This document shows positions 1-6,120 of a stretch of DNA of 7,184 nt, in pieces; positions within the stretch are counted from its first letter, which is position 1; each line of letters begins with the position of its first letter. This DNA comes from an uncultured Collinsella sp. (GTDB lineage: Bacteria > Actinomycetota > Coriobacteriia > Coriobacteriales > Coriobacteriaceae). A model generated the notes under the pieces. It saw only the letters and a list, made by a program, of their open reading frames with translations. It made no database searches and was not told where the DNA came from. The position numbers and the translations under genes are program-made. The DNA is taken from assembly GCA_900550735.1 (NCBI GenBank), contig URTD01000091.1, positions 1 to 7,184 of the forward strand. The letters are read 5' to 3'.

Positions 1-1062
1 ATCTTCGGGCATTCCCTCTTTTTGAGCCTTTTTCAGTCCGTCGATGGCATCCCGGCGGGCATCGCCGTGGACCAGGAGCAACTGCAGGCCTTCCTCGACC
101 GTCGCGCCCCCGGTCGCGACGAGACCGCGACCAAACGCCGCGAGGCCGACGCCGCCCACATCATCGCCGGTGTTGTCGATGGACATACCACCGGCGCGCC
201 CATCGCCGCGATTATCGAGAACACCAACACGCGCTCCAAGGATTACTCCGAGCTGCGCCGCAAGCCCCGCCCCGGACATGCCGATTACCCGGCGCGTGTG
301 AAGTACCACAACATGCACGATGTCGCCGGCGGCGGGCATTTCTCTGGCCGCCTAACGGCTTCCTTATGCATCGCCGGCGGCATCGCCCTGCAGGCACTCG
401 AGGCCCGCGGTATCAAGGTCATGGCGCACGTCGCGCAGATCGGCGGCATCTCCGACCTGCCCATGGACGACATGGTCTATCGCGAGGCCGACCGCAAGGC
501 GATTCTTACGAACGACCTGCCGTGCATTGATGCCGCCGCAGCCGGCCGCATGCGCGAGGAAATCCTAGCCGCGCGCGACGAGCTTGACAGCATCGGCGGC
601 ATCGTGGAGTGCGGCATCTACGGCCTGCCCGCGGGCATCGGCGACCCCATGTTCGACGGCATCGAGAACCGCATCGCGCAAATCGCGTTTGGCATTCCCG
701 CCGTAAAGGGCGTGGAGTTTGGCATGGGCTTTGCCGTGGCCGCCATGCGCGGCAGCGAGAACAACGATCCGTATCGCATCGACGCCGAGACCGGCAAGAT
801 CGAGGTCGAGTCCAACAACGCCGGCGGCATTCTGGGCGGCATCTCCACCGGCGCGCCCGTCATGTGGCGCATGGCCGTAAAGCCGACGCCCTCCATTGGC
901 CGCGAACAGCAGACGGTGGACATGGACGCCATGGAAAATGCCAAGCTCTCGGTCCACGGCCGTCACGATCCTTGCATCGTCCCCCGAGCCGTCCCCGTAG
1001 CCGAAGCAGCCGCCGCCCTCGCCATCTGGGACGCCCTCCTAGAAGACGCCGGACAGCTTTAG
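1..1062 (+). CDS. aroC: Chorismate synthase, 5' end outside the window
   Basis: Chorismate synthase converts 5-enolpyruvylshikimate-3-phosphate to chorismate using reduced FMN, the last common step of the shikimate pathway, in the cytosol. The frame is open from base 1 and gives 353 visible residues; the family is usually about 360-370, so only some ten N-terminal residues are missing. Recognisable blocks (window codons) are IFGHS at 1-5, ENTNTRS near 70-76, RPGHAD with the second active-site His at codon 93, the GGGHFSGRLTA block near 111-120, GSENNDPYR, GGILGGISTG, and the C-terminal RHDPC signature at 321-325. A TTG at 22 could be read as a start, but it lies inside the conserved N-terminal motif, so the true start is upstream. 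Two oddities: the normally invariant His after FGxS is Leu (codon 6) within a T-rich stretch, and the usual LTAPL motif reads LTASL (Ser, codon 121) with rare CTA and TTA codons. The family is certain; whether the enzyme is active is not. Confidence 0.95.
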   Translation: MFGHSLFLSLFQSVDGIPAGIAVDQEQLQAFLDRRAPGRDETATKRREADAAHIIAGVVDGHTTGAPIAAIIENTNTRSKDYSELRRKPRPGHADYPARVKYHNMHDVAGGGHFSGRLTASLCIAGGIALQALEARGIKVMAHVAQIGGISDLPMDDMVYREADRKAILTNDLPCIDAAAAGRMREEILAARDELDSIGGIVECGIYGLPAGIGDPMFDGIENRIAQIAFGIPAVKGVEFGMGFAVAAMRGSENNDPYRIDAETGKIEVESNNAGGILGGISTGAPVMWRMAVKPTPSIGREQQTVDMDAMENAKLSVHGRHDPCIVPRAVPVAEAAAALAIWDALLEDAGQL

Positions 1063-1076
1063 TCCACCCACCCCAA

Positions 1077-1203
1077 GGGTAGTTAATTTGGGACGGGGCT
1101 ATTTTAGCTACCCCCATATGCCAGTTGATATTTGCCCTGGCACCCATCGATTCGTCGACAGTCAAAGGGTAGCTAAAAAAGCCCCGTCCCAAATTAACTA
1201 CCC
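1077..1203. repeat. Nested inverted-repeat element between aroC and pheA (MITE- or REP-like)
   Basis: Two 37-bp arms (1077-1113 and 1167-1203) are inverted repeats of each other with a single mismatch (A at 1101 against T in the partner), separated by 53 bases. Each arm is itself bounded by imperfect inverted decamers of the form GGGTAG[T/C]TAA, so the decamer occurs four times. The spacer holds a smaller hairpin, TGCCAG at 1119-1124 with CTGGCA at 1137-1142. No transposase, no clear target-site duplication and no T-tract following the stem are visible. The arrangement suggests a small non-autonomous mobile or dispersed palindromic element; an RNA copy would fold into a very stable hairpin in the aroC-pheA transcript. 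The repeat is seen directly; its class and function are inferred. Confidence 0.75.
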
Positions 1204-1219
1204 CAGGCAACCATTCACG

Positions 1220-1226
1220 AAAGGGG
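1220..1226 (+). promoter_or_regulatory. Ribosome binding site deciding the pheA start
   Basis: AAAGGGG lies five bases before the ATG at 1232, and the protein from that ATG begins exactly where AroQ-class chorismate mutase domains begin. The reading frame stays open upstream into the repeat element, so this site is what fixes the start. Confidence 0.75.
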
Positions 1227-1231
1227 TCCCT

Positions 1232-2377
1232 ATGGACCTTGCCGATATTCGCAAAGCCATCGATGGCATCGACACCACGCTCCTCAACAGCTTTATCGAG
1301 CGCATGGACATTGCCACCGAGGTCGCCAAGTCAAAAACCGAGATGGGCAAGGCCGTCTTTGACCCCGCGCGCGAGCGCTCCAAGCTCAACAACCTCGCCA
1401 GCCGCGTGCCCGAGCGCTACGAGGCACAGACCATCGCTCTGTTTCGTCTCCTCATGAGCATGAGCAAGGCCGAGCAGCAGCGCTACATCAACGAGCTCAA
1501 GGGCATCACCGTCTCGCAAAAGGCCCACGCCACGGCCGTAGCCTTCGACACGCCCTTCCCTCAAACGGCCACAGTTGCCTGCCAGGGCGTGGAAGGTGCC
1601 TATAGCCAGATCGCCGCGTGCAAACTCTTCGACGTGCCCGACATCGCGTTTTTCGAGACCTTCGAAGGCGTTATGCGCGCTGTGCGCGACGGCTTCTGCG
1701 AGTTTGGCGTGCTGCCCATCGAGAACTCCACCGCCGGCTCGGTCAACGCCGTCTACGACCTGCTCGCCCAGTTCGACTTCCACATCGTGCGCTCGCTTCG
1801 CCTCAAGATCGACCACAACATGCTCGTCAAGCCCGGCACCAAGCTCGCCGACGTGCGCGAGGTTTACAGCCACGGCCAAGCCATTGCCCAGTGTGCGGGC
1901 TTTATCGAGTCCCACGACCTGCACGCCACCAAGTACCCCAACACCGCCATGTCGGCCGAGATGGTCGCCAATTCCGACCGCACCGATGTTGCCGCCATCG
2001 CATCGCGCAGCTGCGCGGCACTCTATGGCCTGGAGGTGCTGGAGTCCAACATCCAGGACTCGGACAACAACTACACGCGCTTTGTCGTCATCAGCCGCGA
2101 GCCACGCGTCTATCCCGGTGCCAACCGTACCTCGCTCATGATCACCACGGCCAACGAGCCGGGCGCCCTCTATCGCGTGCTCGAGCGCTTCTACGCACTC
2201 AACATCAACCTCATCAAGCTCGAGAGCCGCCCCATCCCCGGTCGCGACTTTGAGTTTATGTTCTACTTTGACCTGGACTGTCCCTTTGGCAGCAAGGCCC
2301 TCGACGACCTGCTCGATTCGATCGACGACGTATGCGAGAGCTTCACCTACTTTGGCAGCTACACGGAGGTGCTCTAG
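1232..2377 (+). CDS. pheA: Bifunctional chorismate mutase / prephenate dehydratase (P-protein)
   Basis: The 381-residue protein turns chorismate into prephenate and then phenylpyruvate, the committed branch to phenylalanine, in the cytosol. Residues 1-90 are an AroQ-class chorismate mutase; R7, R24, K35, D44, R47, E48 and probably S78/Q82 fall at the spacing of the E. coli active-site set. Residues about 113-290 are prephenate dehydratase, with GVEGAYS (119-125), PIENS (162-166), SHGQA (213-217) and NNYTRF (279-284) carrying the catalytic Thr282. Residues about 299-375 are an ACT domain with GAL (311-313) and ESRP (331-334), the motifs associated with phenylalanine binding, so feedback inhibition by phenylalanine is likely. 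The length matches other P-proteins. The frame runs open upstream to 1088 through the repeat element, but the ribosome binding site at 1220-1226 supports ATG 1232. The stop codon directly abuts the start of the next gene, indicating one operon. Confidence 0.95.
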   Translation: MDLADIRKAIDGIDTTLLNSFIERMDIATEVAKSKTEMGKAVFDPARERSKLNNLASRVPERYEAQTIALFRLLMSMSKAEQQRYINELKGITVSQKAHATAVAFDTPFPQTATVACQGVEGAYSQIAACKLFDVPDIAFFETFEGVMRAVRDGFCEFGVLPIENSTAGSVNAVYDLLAQFDFHIVRSLRLKIDHNMLVKPGTKLADVREVYSHGQAIAQCAGFIESHDLHATKYPNTAMSAEMVANSDRTDVAAIASRSCAALYGLEVLESNIQDSDNNYTRFVVISREPRVYPGANRTSLMITTANEPGALYRVLERFYALNINLIKLESRPIPGRDFEFMFYFDLDCPFGSKALDDLLDSIDDVCESFTYFGSYTEVL

Positions 2378-3628
2378 ATGACCGATACCGCCGCAACCCG
2401 CCCCTACGGCGTGCTGGGCCGCGTGCTGGGCCACAGCTACACCCCGACCATCTACAAGGAGCTGGCGGGGCTTGAGTACGTGCGTTTTGAGCGCGAGCCC
2501 GAGGATCTTGAGGCTTTTATGACGGGCGACGAATGGGAGGGCACCAACGTGACCATCCCCTACAAGCGCGCCGTCATGGAATACCTGGACGAGCTGAGCC
2601 CGCTCGCCGAGCGCATGGGCAACGTCAACACCATCACGCGCCTGCCCGACGGCCGCCTGCACGGCGATAATACTGACTACTTCGGTTTCCAGTGCCTGGT
2701 CGAAGAGCTGGGCGTTGAGGTTACCGGCAAGAAGGCTCTCGTGCTCGGAGCCACTGGTGGCGCCGGCACCACGGCAAGTATGGTGCTGGGAGACCTGGGC
2801 GCCATCGTCGTGCCCGTCGGCCGCACGAGCGAGGTCAATTACGACAACATCTCCCAGCAGTCCGATGCAACGTTGCTCGTCAACTGCACGCCCGCCGGCA
2901 TGTTCCCCCACTGCCCCGACGCGCCTTGCACGCTCGAAGGGCTCGATGCGCTCGAAGGCGTTATCGACATTGTCTACAACCCCGCCCGCACGGGCCTGAT
3001 GCTCGAGGCCGAGCGCCGCGGTATCCCCTGCATCGGCGGCCTGCTGATGCTCGTGGCCCAAGCGGCGCAGGCCGTCGAGCGCTATACCGGCCAAACCACC
3101 CCGCGCGAGCGCATCCTGGACGTAACGGAGCGCCTGTCGCGCCATGAGCAGAACATCGCCCTGATCGGCATGCCGGGCTCGGGCAAGACCCGCGTGGGCG
3201 AGCAGATCGCTCAGCTCACGGGCCGCGAGCACATCGACCTCGATCGCGCCCTCGAGAAGCGCCTGGACATGCCCTGCGCCGACTTTATCGTCAAGTGCGG
3301 CGAGGCGGCCTTCCGCGAGCAGGAGACGGCAGCGCTGGCCGACATCTCCAAGCGCAGCGGCTTGGTGCTCTCCACCGGCGGCGGCGTGGTTACGCGCGAC
3401 GAGAACTACCCTCTGCTGCACCAAAACAGCCAGATCGTGATGCTCAACCGCAAGCTCGACGAGCTCGCCCACAAGGGCCGCCCCATCACCGCGCGCGACG
3501 GCATCGACAAGCTGGCCGAGCAGCGTATGCCGCGCTACCGCGCCTGGGCCGACTACATCATCGACTCACGCGACTGCGCCGCCAACACCGCCCATGCCCT
3601 CCTCGACACCCTCCCACCCGCTCTCTAA
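2378..3628 (+). CDS. aroE-aroK: Fused shikimate dehydrogenase - shikimate kinase
   Basis: This 416-residue protein joins two consecutive shikimate steps: reduction of 3-dehydroshikimate to shikimate and its 3-phosphorylation by ATP. Residues 1 to about 250 are the dehydrogenase, with LGHS (17-20), NVTIPYK with catalytic K63, GDNTD with D100, a glycine-rich dinucleotide loop at 124-130, GRT at 148-150 as the likely NADP-binding turn, NCTPAGM (169-175), VYNP (199-202) and a late Q228. The stretch between GRT and NCTPAGM is only about 18 residues, shorter than in typical stand-alone AroE. Residues about 257-416 are the kinase: Walker A GMPGSGKT (264-271), DLD (287-289), R313 in FRE, GGG (334-336), lid GRP (367-369) and RMPRYR (383-388). 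This fusion is, to my knowledge, also found in Clostridia. The ATG follows the pheA stop with no gap, with GGAGGT at 2365-2370 inside the pheA end, so translation is probably coupled. Confidence 0.95.
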   Translation: MTDTAATRPYGVLGRVLGHSYTPTIYKELAGLEYVRFEREPEDLEAFMTGDEWEGTNVTIPYKRAVMEYLDELSPLAERMGNVNTITRLPDGRLHGDNTDYFGFQCLVEELGVEVTGKKALVLGATGGAGTTASMVLGDLGAIVVPVGRTSEVNYDNISQQSDATLLVNCTPAGMFPHCPDAPCTLEGLDALEGVIDIVYNPARTGLMLEAERRGIPCIGGLLMLVAQAAQAVERYTGQTTPRERILDVTERLSRHEQNIALIGMPGSGKTRVGEQIAQLTGREHIDLDRALEKRLDMPCADFIVKCGEAAFREQETAALADISKRSGLVLSTGGGVVTRDENYPLLHQNSQIVMLNRKLDELAHKGRPITARDGIDKLAEQRMPRYRAWADYIIDSRDCAANTAHALLDTLPPAL

Positions 3629-3630
3629 CC

Positions 3631-3672
3631 AAAACCACCACAAAGGGGACAGGCACCTTTGTGGTGGTTTTT
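3631..3672 (+). terminator. Perfect 16-bp stem-loop with T-tract between aroEK and aroQ
   Basis: Left arm 3631-3646 (AAAACCACCACAAAGG) pairs perfectly with 3656-3671 around a nine-base loop, and the right arm ends in five T bases (3668-3672). The A-tract on the left makes it potentially bidirectional. It starts three bases after the aroEK stop and ends 20 bases before the aroQ start, so it may end or attenuate the aroC-pheA-aroEK transcript before aroQ. The GGGGACAGGCACC core also resembles dispersed palindromic repeats, so this could be a repeat acting as a terminator. Confidence 0.6.
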
Positions 3673-3692
3673 CAACCGCAAAGGAAGCAACC

Positions 3693-4130
3693 ATGAAAGC
3701 ACTCGTCATCAACGGCCCCAATCTAAACATGCTCGGCATTCGCGAGCCGGGCATCTATGGCAGCGACAACTACGACCGCTTAGTGCAGATCTGCCAGGAG
3801 GCAGGCGCCGCACAGGGCTTCGACGAGGTCGAGGTCTTCCAGTCTAACCACGAGGGCAGCATCGTCGACAAGATCCAGGAGGCCTACGGCAAGGTCGACG
3901 GCATCGTCATCAACCCGGCCGCCTACACGCATACGAGCGTGGCCATCCTGGACGCGCTCAAAGCCGTCGCCATCCCTGCCGTCGAGGTCCACATCAGCGC
4001 CGTCGAGACCCGCGAGGACTTCCGCCAGGTGAGCTATGCACGCCTAGCCTGCTTCGCCACCATCACCGGCGAGGGCCTACAGGGCTACGCCCACGCGCTG
4101 GAGCTGCTGAGGGAGTATCTCGAAAAGTAA
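3693..4130 (+). CDS. aroQ: Type II 3-dehydroquinate dehydratase
   Basis: The 145-residue protein dehydrates 3-dehydroquinate to 3-dehydroshikimate, the substrate of the dehydrogenase encoded just upstream. Its length and motifs are those of the small dodecameric type II family: GPNLNMLGIREP (8-19) with Arg17, catalytic base Tyr22 in YG, QSNHEG (50-55), NPAAYTHTS (74-82) with Asn74 and His80, the general acid His100 in EVHIS, REDFR with Arg111, and a GxGLQGY block near the C-terminus. The residue after HIS is usually Asn in the family (HISN); here it is Ala103, a mild departure. The start ATG has AAGGAAG at 3681-3687 before it. The gene is separated from aroEK by the strong hairpin at 3631-3672 and has no obvious promoter of its own in the short gap, so it depends on readthrough or on a promoter hidden in the aroEK end. 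Identification is secure. Confidence 0.96.
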   Translation: MKALVINGPNLNMLGIREPGIYGSDNYDRLVQICQEAGAAQGFDEVEVFQSNHEGSIVDKIQEAYGKVDGIVINPAAYTHTSVAILDALKAVAIPAVEVHISAVETREDFRQVSYARLACFATITGEGLQGYAHALELLREYLEK

Positions 4131-4192
4131 AATGCCAACCCCAACAAACAGCAGCGGCTTGCTCGCGCTCGGCTCCAGCAGCACACAAGATG

Positions 4193-4225
4193 AAAAAAGC
4201 CCAGACCACCAAGCGGTCTGGGCTT
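4193..4225 (-). terminator. Intrinsic terminator of the tRNA-Arg gene
   Basis: An 11-bp perfect stem (4197-4207 with 4215-4225, GC-rich GCCCAGACC core) with a seven-base loop is followed on the minus strand by a run of six T (4198-4193). It begins ten bases past the 3' end of the tRNA. Read on the + strand the tail is TTAATAA, so it may also stop transcription coming from aroQ, though less strongly. Confidence 0.85.
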
Positions 4226-4234
4226 AATAAACGA

Positions 4235-4311
4235 TGGTGCTCCATGGCGGATTCGAACCGTCGACCTTGGGATTAGAAGTCCCCTGCTCTATCCAACTGA
4301 GCTAATGGAGC
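4235..4311 (-). tRNA. tRNA-Arg (anticodon UCU)
   Basis: The minus strand folds as a full 77-nt cloverleaf: a seven-pair acceptor stem (GCTCCAT with ATGGAGC), D-arm GCTC/GAGC with the GG of the D-loop, anticodon loop CTTCTAA with TCT at 4277-4275, T-loop GGTTCGAATCC, and an encoded 3' CCA. The anticodon UCU reads the Arg codons AGA and AGG, which are rare in GC-rich genomes. Two stem positions do not pair in my fold, G27 with A43 at the top of the anticodon stem and A50 with C64 in the T-stem. Neither should disrupt the tRNA. It sits 54 bases after the stop of the ATPase gene on the same strand, and a terminator follows it. Confidence 0.95.
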
Positions 4312-4357
4312 AAATAGCCGCACGCCCAAGCAAGCGCAAGCCTGTCAGGCGCAAGTA

Positions 4358-4363
4358 ATTATA
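4358..4363 (-). promoter_or_regulatory. Candidate -10 box for tRNA-Arg
   Basis: A consensus TATAAT reads on the minus strand 47 bases before the tRNA 5' end, just after the stop of the co-oriented ATPase gene. No good -35 hexamer sits 16-18 bases upstream; the region there is the coding end of the ATPase. A short GCCT/AGGC hairpin (4341-4351 area) lies in the leader. The box is seen; promoter function is inferred. Confidence 0.45.
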
Positions 4364-4365
4364 AC

Positions 4366-5133
4366 CTAGTTGAACTGCTCGCGATACGCCTTGCAGACCT
4401 CATCAACCGGGCCGTCCATGCGAAGGTCACCCTTCTCAATCCAAACGGCACGCTGGCAGATGCGCTCAACCTGCTCCATAGAGTGCGAAACGAACAGAAC
4501 CGTCACGTCGCCGCTCTGGATAAAGTGCTGGATACGGTCCTCGCACTTCTGCTGGAAGAACACATCACCGACGGACAACGTCTCGTCAACGATCAGAATA
4601 TCGGGCTCGGTAATCGTCGCGATTGCAAAGGCGATACGCGCCACCATGCCCGAGGAGAAGTTCTTAAGCGGCATATCGACAAAGTTCTGCAGCTCAGCGA
4701 ATTCGATAATGCCGTCAAAGTTGGCATCGATGAACTCCTTGGTATAGCCGAGCAGGGCGCCGTTCAGATAGATGTTCTCGCGGGCGGTCAGCTCGGGGTC
4801 AAAACCAGCACCAAGCTCAATCAGCGGCGCGATGTTACCGTGCACCTTAACGCTGCCCTCGCTTGGCTCAAGCACGCCAGCGATAATCTTGAGCATCGTA
4901 GACTTGCCGGAGCCATTGGTGCCGACCAGACCCACGACCTCGCCACGATGAATATCAAACGAGATATGCTTAAGCGCCCTAAACTCCTCAAAGAACAACT
5001 CATGCTTGGCAAGCTTAATGAAGTACTCCTTGAGGTTGGTCAGCGACTCGGACGCCATGTTAAAGATCATGGTGACGTCGTCGACCTCGACAGCCAGAGG
5101 CTGCTCGCTGTAATCAACAACAGATTCAGTCAT
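4366..5133 (-). CDS. Polysaccharide export ABC transporter ATPase (Wzt/TagH type)
   Basis: This 255-residue protein is the nucleotide-binding subunit that powers export of a lipid-linked polysaccharide or teichoic-acid-like polymer across the membrane with the permease encoded upstream. Visible motifs are the extended N-terminal region typical of this family, FRALKHISF, Walker A GTNGSGKST (71-79), the family block ELGAGFDPELT..EN (106-120) where the usual Q-loop Gln is Glu106, the signature variant FSSGM (159-163), Walker B ILIVDE (179-184) followed by SVGD, and the H-loop His217 in FVSHS. No C-terminal carbohydrate-binding domain is present, so it resembles the short ATPases rather than O9a-type Wzt. 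A GTG at 5136 precedes the ATG at 5133; AAGGAG at 5146-5141 is seven bases from the ATG and four from the GTG, so ATG is preferred. The permease stop overlaps this ribosome binding site, implying coupled translation. The exported polymer cannot be told from the sequence. Confidence 0.92.
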   Translation of the reverse strand: MTESVVDYSEQPLAVEVDDVTMIFNMASESLTNLKEYFIKLAKHELFFEEFRALKHISFDIHRGEVVGLVGTNGSGKSTMLKIIAGVLEPSEGSVKVHGNIAPLIELGAGFDPELTARENIYLNGALLGYTKEFIDANFDGIIEFAELQNFVDMPLKNFSSGMVARIAFAIATITEPDILIVDETLSVGDVFFQQKCEDRIQHFIQSGDVTVLFVSHSMEQVERICQRAVWIEKGDLRMDGPVDEVCKAYREQFN

Positions 5134-5140
5134 CACAGCA

Positions 5141-5146
5141 CTCCTT
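5141..5146 (-). promoter_or_regulatory. Ribosome binding site of the ATPase gene, overlapping the permease stop
   Basis: AAGGAG on the minus strand is seven bases before ATG 5133 and shares bases with the TAA stop (5147-5145) of the permease gene. A ribosome ending the permease would sit on this site, which fits stoichiometric production of the two subunits. Confidence 0.8.
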
Positions 5147-5990
5147 AGATGTAGAGGATGAACTTGCGCTCGGACTTATGGAACACGGTATAGCCAATAA
5201 TAAGCGCAAGAACCGCCCAGGCAACGCACATACCAAACGTCATAAGCGAGGGCGTAGTCTGGAACAGGAAGATATCGCGCATAAACTGCAGGTAGTTGAA
5301 CATGGGGTTCGCATACATCAAGATACGCACGAGATGCGGCATTTGCGCAATATAGTCAGTCGTCCAGAAGATGGGCGTAATGTAAGTCCACGCCGTAATG
5401 ACGACGCTCCACAGATGCATAACGTCGCGGAAGAAGACCGTAAGGGCAGAGAGCATCATGCCCAGGCCCATGCAGAAGCACATAAGCAGCAGCAGGCAAA
5501 CCGGCAACAGAATCAGGTGCCAAGAAGGCATAACGCGGAACCACAGCATGACGATGGCGACGGCGACCAGCGAGAAGGCAAAGTTGACCAGCGAGAAGAG
5601 CACCTTCTGCACCGGGAAGACCCAGCGGTGCACCTTAACCTTCTTGAGCAGAGGGGCAGCGCCCACGATCGACGTCAGGGCCTGGTTCGTAGACTCGGAC
5701 ATGACGGCAAAGGTAATGTTACCCACGATCAAGTACAGCGGGTACATCTCGGGCGTCATTGAGCCATTGCGGCCCTGGCCAAAAATCGTCGAGAACACGA
5801 TGGCCATGACGATCATCATCAGCAGCGGGTTGAGCACCGACCATGCGACGCCCAGAACGCTACGGCGATACTTGATCTTAAAATCCTTGGTAACCAGCTG
5901 ACGAAGGATAAACGCGTCCTTCTCAAATTCGTTCTTAGCAAACGTCGCAGGCAGACTGCGAGTTTCTTGTTGCTTTGTCTGATCCGACAC
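5145..5990 (-). CDS. Polysaccharide export ABC-2 permease (Wzm/TagG type)
   Basis: The 281-residue membrane protein forms the export channel with the ATPase encoded next. After a polar N-terminus, the family block LVTKDFKIKYRRSVLG (32-47) leads into six hydrophobic segments at about 50-70, 83-100, 127-150, 158-183, 193-209 and 252-270. FRDVMHLW (187-194), YITPIFW (203-209) and NPMFNYLQFMRD (228-239) are the typical ABC-2 polysaccharide transporter signatures. The frame can be extended to an ATG at 6053, but a strong AAAGGAG at 6005-5999 lies eight bases before GTG 5990, and the extension would cross the likely promoter, so the GTG start is chosen. It forms a two-gene operon with the ATPase and is divergent from the glycosyltransferase. 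The substrate could be a rhamnan-type, O-antigen-like or teichoic-acid-like polymer; the sequence does not say which. Confidence 0.9.
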   Translation of the reverse strand: MSDQTKQQETRSLPATFAKNEFEKDAFILRQLVTKDFKIKYRRSVLGVAWSVLNPLLMMIVMAIVFSTIFGQGRNGSMTPEMYPLYLIVGNITFAVMSESTNQALTSIVGAAPLLKKVKVHRWVFPVQKVLFSLVNFAFSLVAVAIVMLWFRVMPSWHLILLPVCLLLLMCFCMGLGMMLSALTVFFRDVMHLWSVVITAWTYITPIFWTTDYIAQMPHLVRILMYANPMFNYLQFMRDIFLFQTTPSLMTFGMCVAWAVLALIIGYTVFHKSERKFILYI

Positions 5991-5998
5991 GGATGCAA

Positions 5999-6005
5999 CT
6001 CCTTT
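5999..6005 (-). promoter_or_regulatory. Ribosome binding site deciding the permease start
   Basis: AAAGGAG on the minus strand stands eight bases before the GTG at 5990. It argues against the longer in-frame start at 6053. Confidence 0.75.
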
Positions 6006-6029
6006 ACTCGTAATCGTTGACAAACGAAC

Positions 6030-6035
6030 AGTATA
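6030..6035 (-). promoter_or_regulatory. Candidate -10 box of the permease-ATPase operon
   Basis: TATACT on the minus strand lies 39 bases before the GTG start and would give a leader of roughly 30 bases. The -35 region 17 bases upstream reads TCGTTT, a poor match, so this call rests on the -10 box and its position. Confidence 0.4.
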
Positions 6036-6091
6036 GACCCGACGGCCATGCAAACGATTCGCGCAACAAAACTGGAGAACTAACCCACATC

Positions 6092-6120
6092 TTAGGATAC
6101 CAAGCCCAAACGGCTATACT
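6092..6120 (+). promoter_or_regulatory. Candidate promoter of the glycosyltransferase gene
   Basis: TTAGGA (6092-6097), a weak -35, and TATACT (6115-6120) are separated by 17 bases and lie 30 bases before the GTG start. The -10 hexamer is identical to the one proposed for the divergent operon. Function is inferred from position and spacing. Confidence 0.45.

Noticed and set aside
1077..1203. Riboswitch, T-box or simple terminator at the aroC-pheA gap
   Set aside because: There is no T-tract after the stem, no T-box conserved sequence and no recognisable aptamer core; the structure is explained by repeat arms.
1088..1231. N-terminal extension of pheA through the repeat element
   Set aside because: The frame is open but translates the inverted-repeat arms, no ribosome binding site precedes 1088, and ATG 1232 has both a good site and the conserved domain start.
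1331..3472. A 713-codon open frame on the minus strand opposite pheA and aroEK
   Set aside because: Its translation is low-complexity, rich in Ala, Val, Gly and His, with no recognised motif, as expected from the antisense of GC-rich codons. The + strand genes here are unmistakable.
4235..4311. tRNA-Arg as an integration site for an island carrying the polysaccharide genes
   Set aside because: Integration normally uses the tRNA 3' end, which faces aroQ, while the polysaccharide genes lie on the 5' side. No integrase or repeat of the tRNA 3' end is visible.
4483..5148. Long + strand open frame opposite the ATPase gene
   Set aside because: It is the antisense shadow of a clear ABC ATPase with all motifs in order, and it shows no motif of its own.
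6017..6037. TTGACA followed by TATAGA on the + strand as a promoter
   Set aside because: The spacer is only nine bases, too short for a sigma-70 type promoter.
5991..6053. Longer permease start at ATG 6053
   Set aside because: The extra residues match nothing in the family and would cover the likely promoter; AAAGGAG before GTG 5990 is a far better start.
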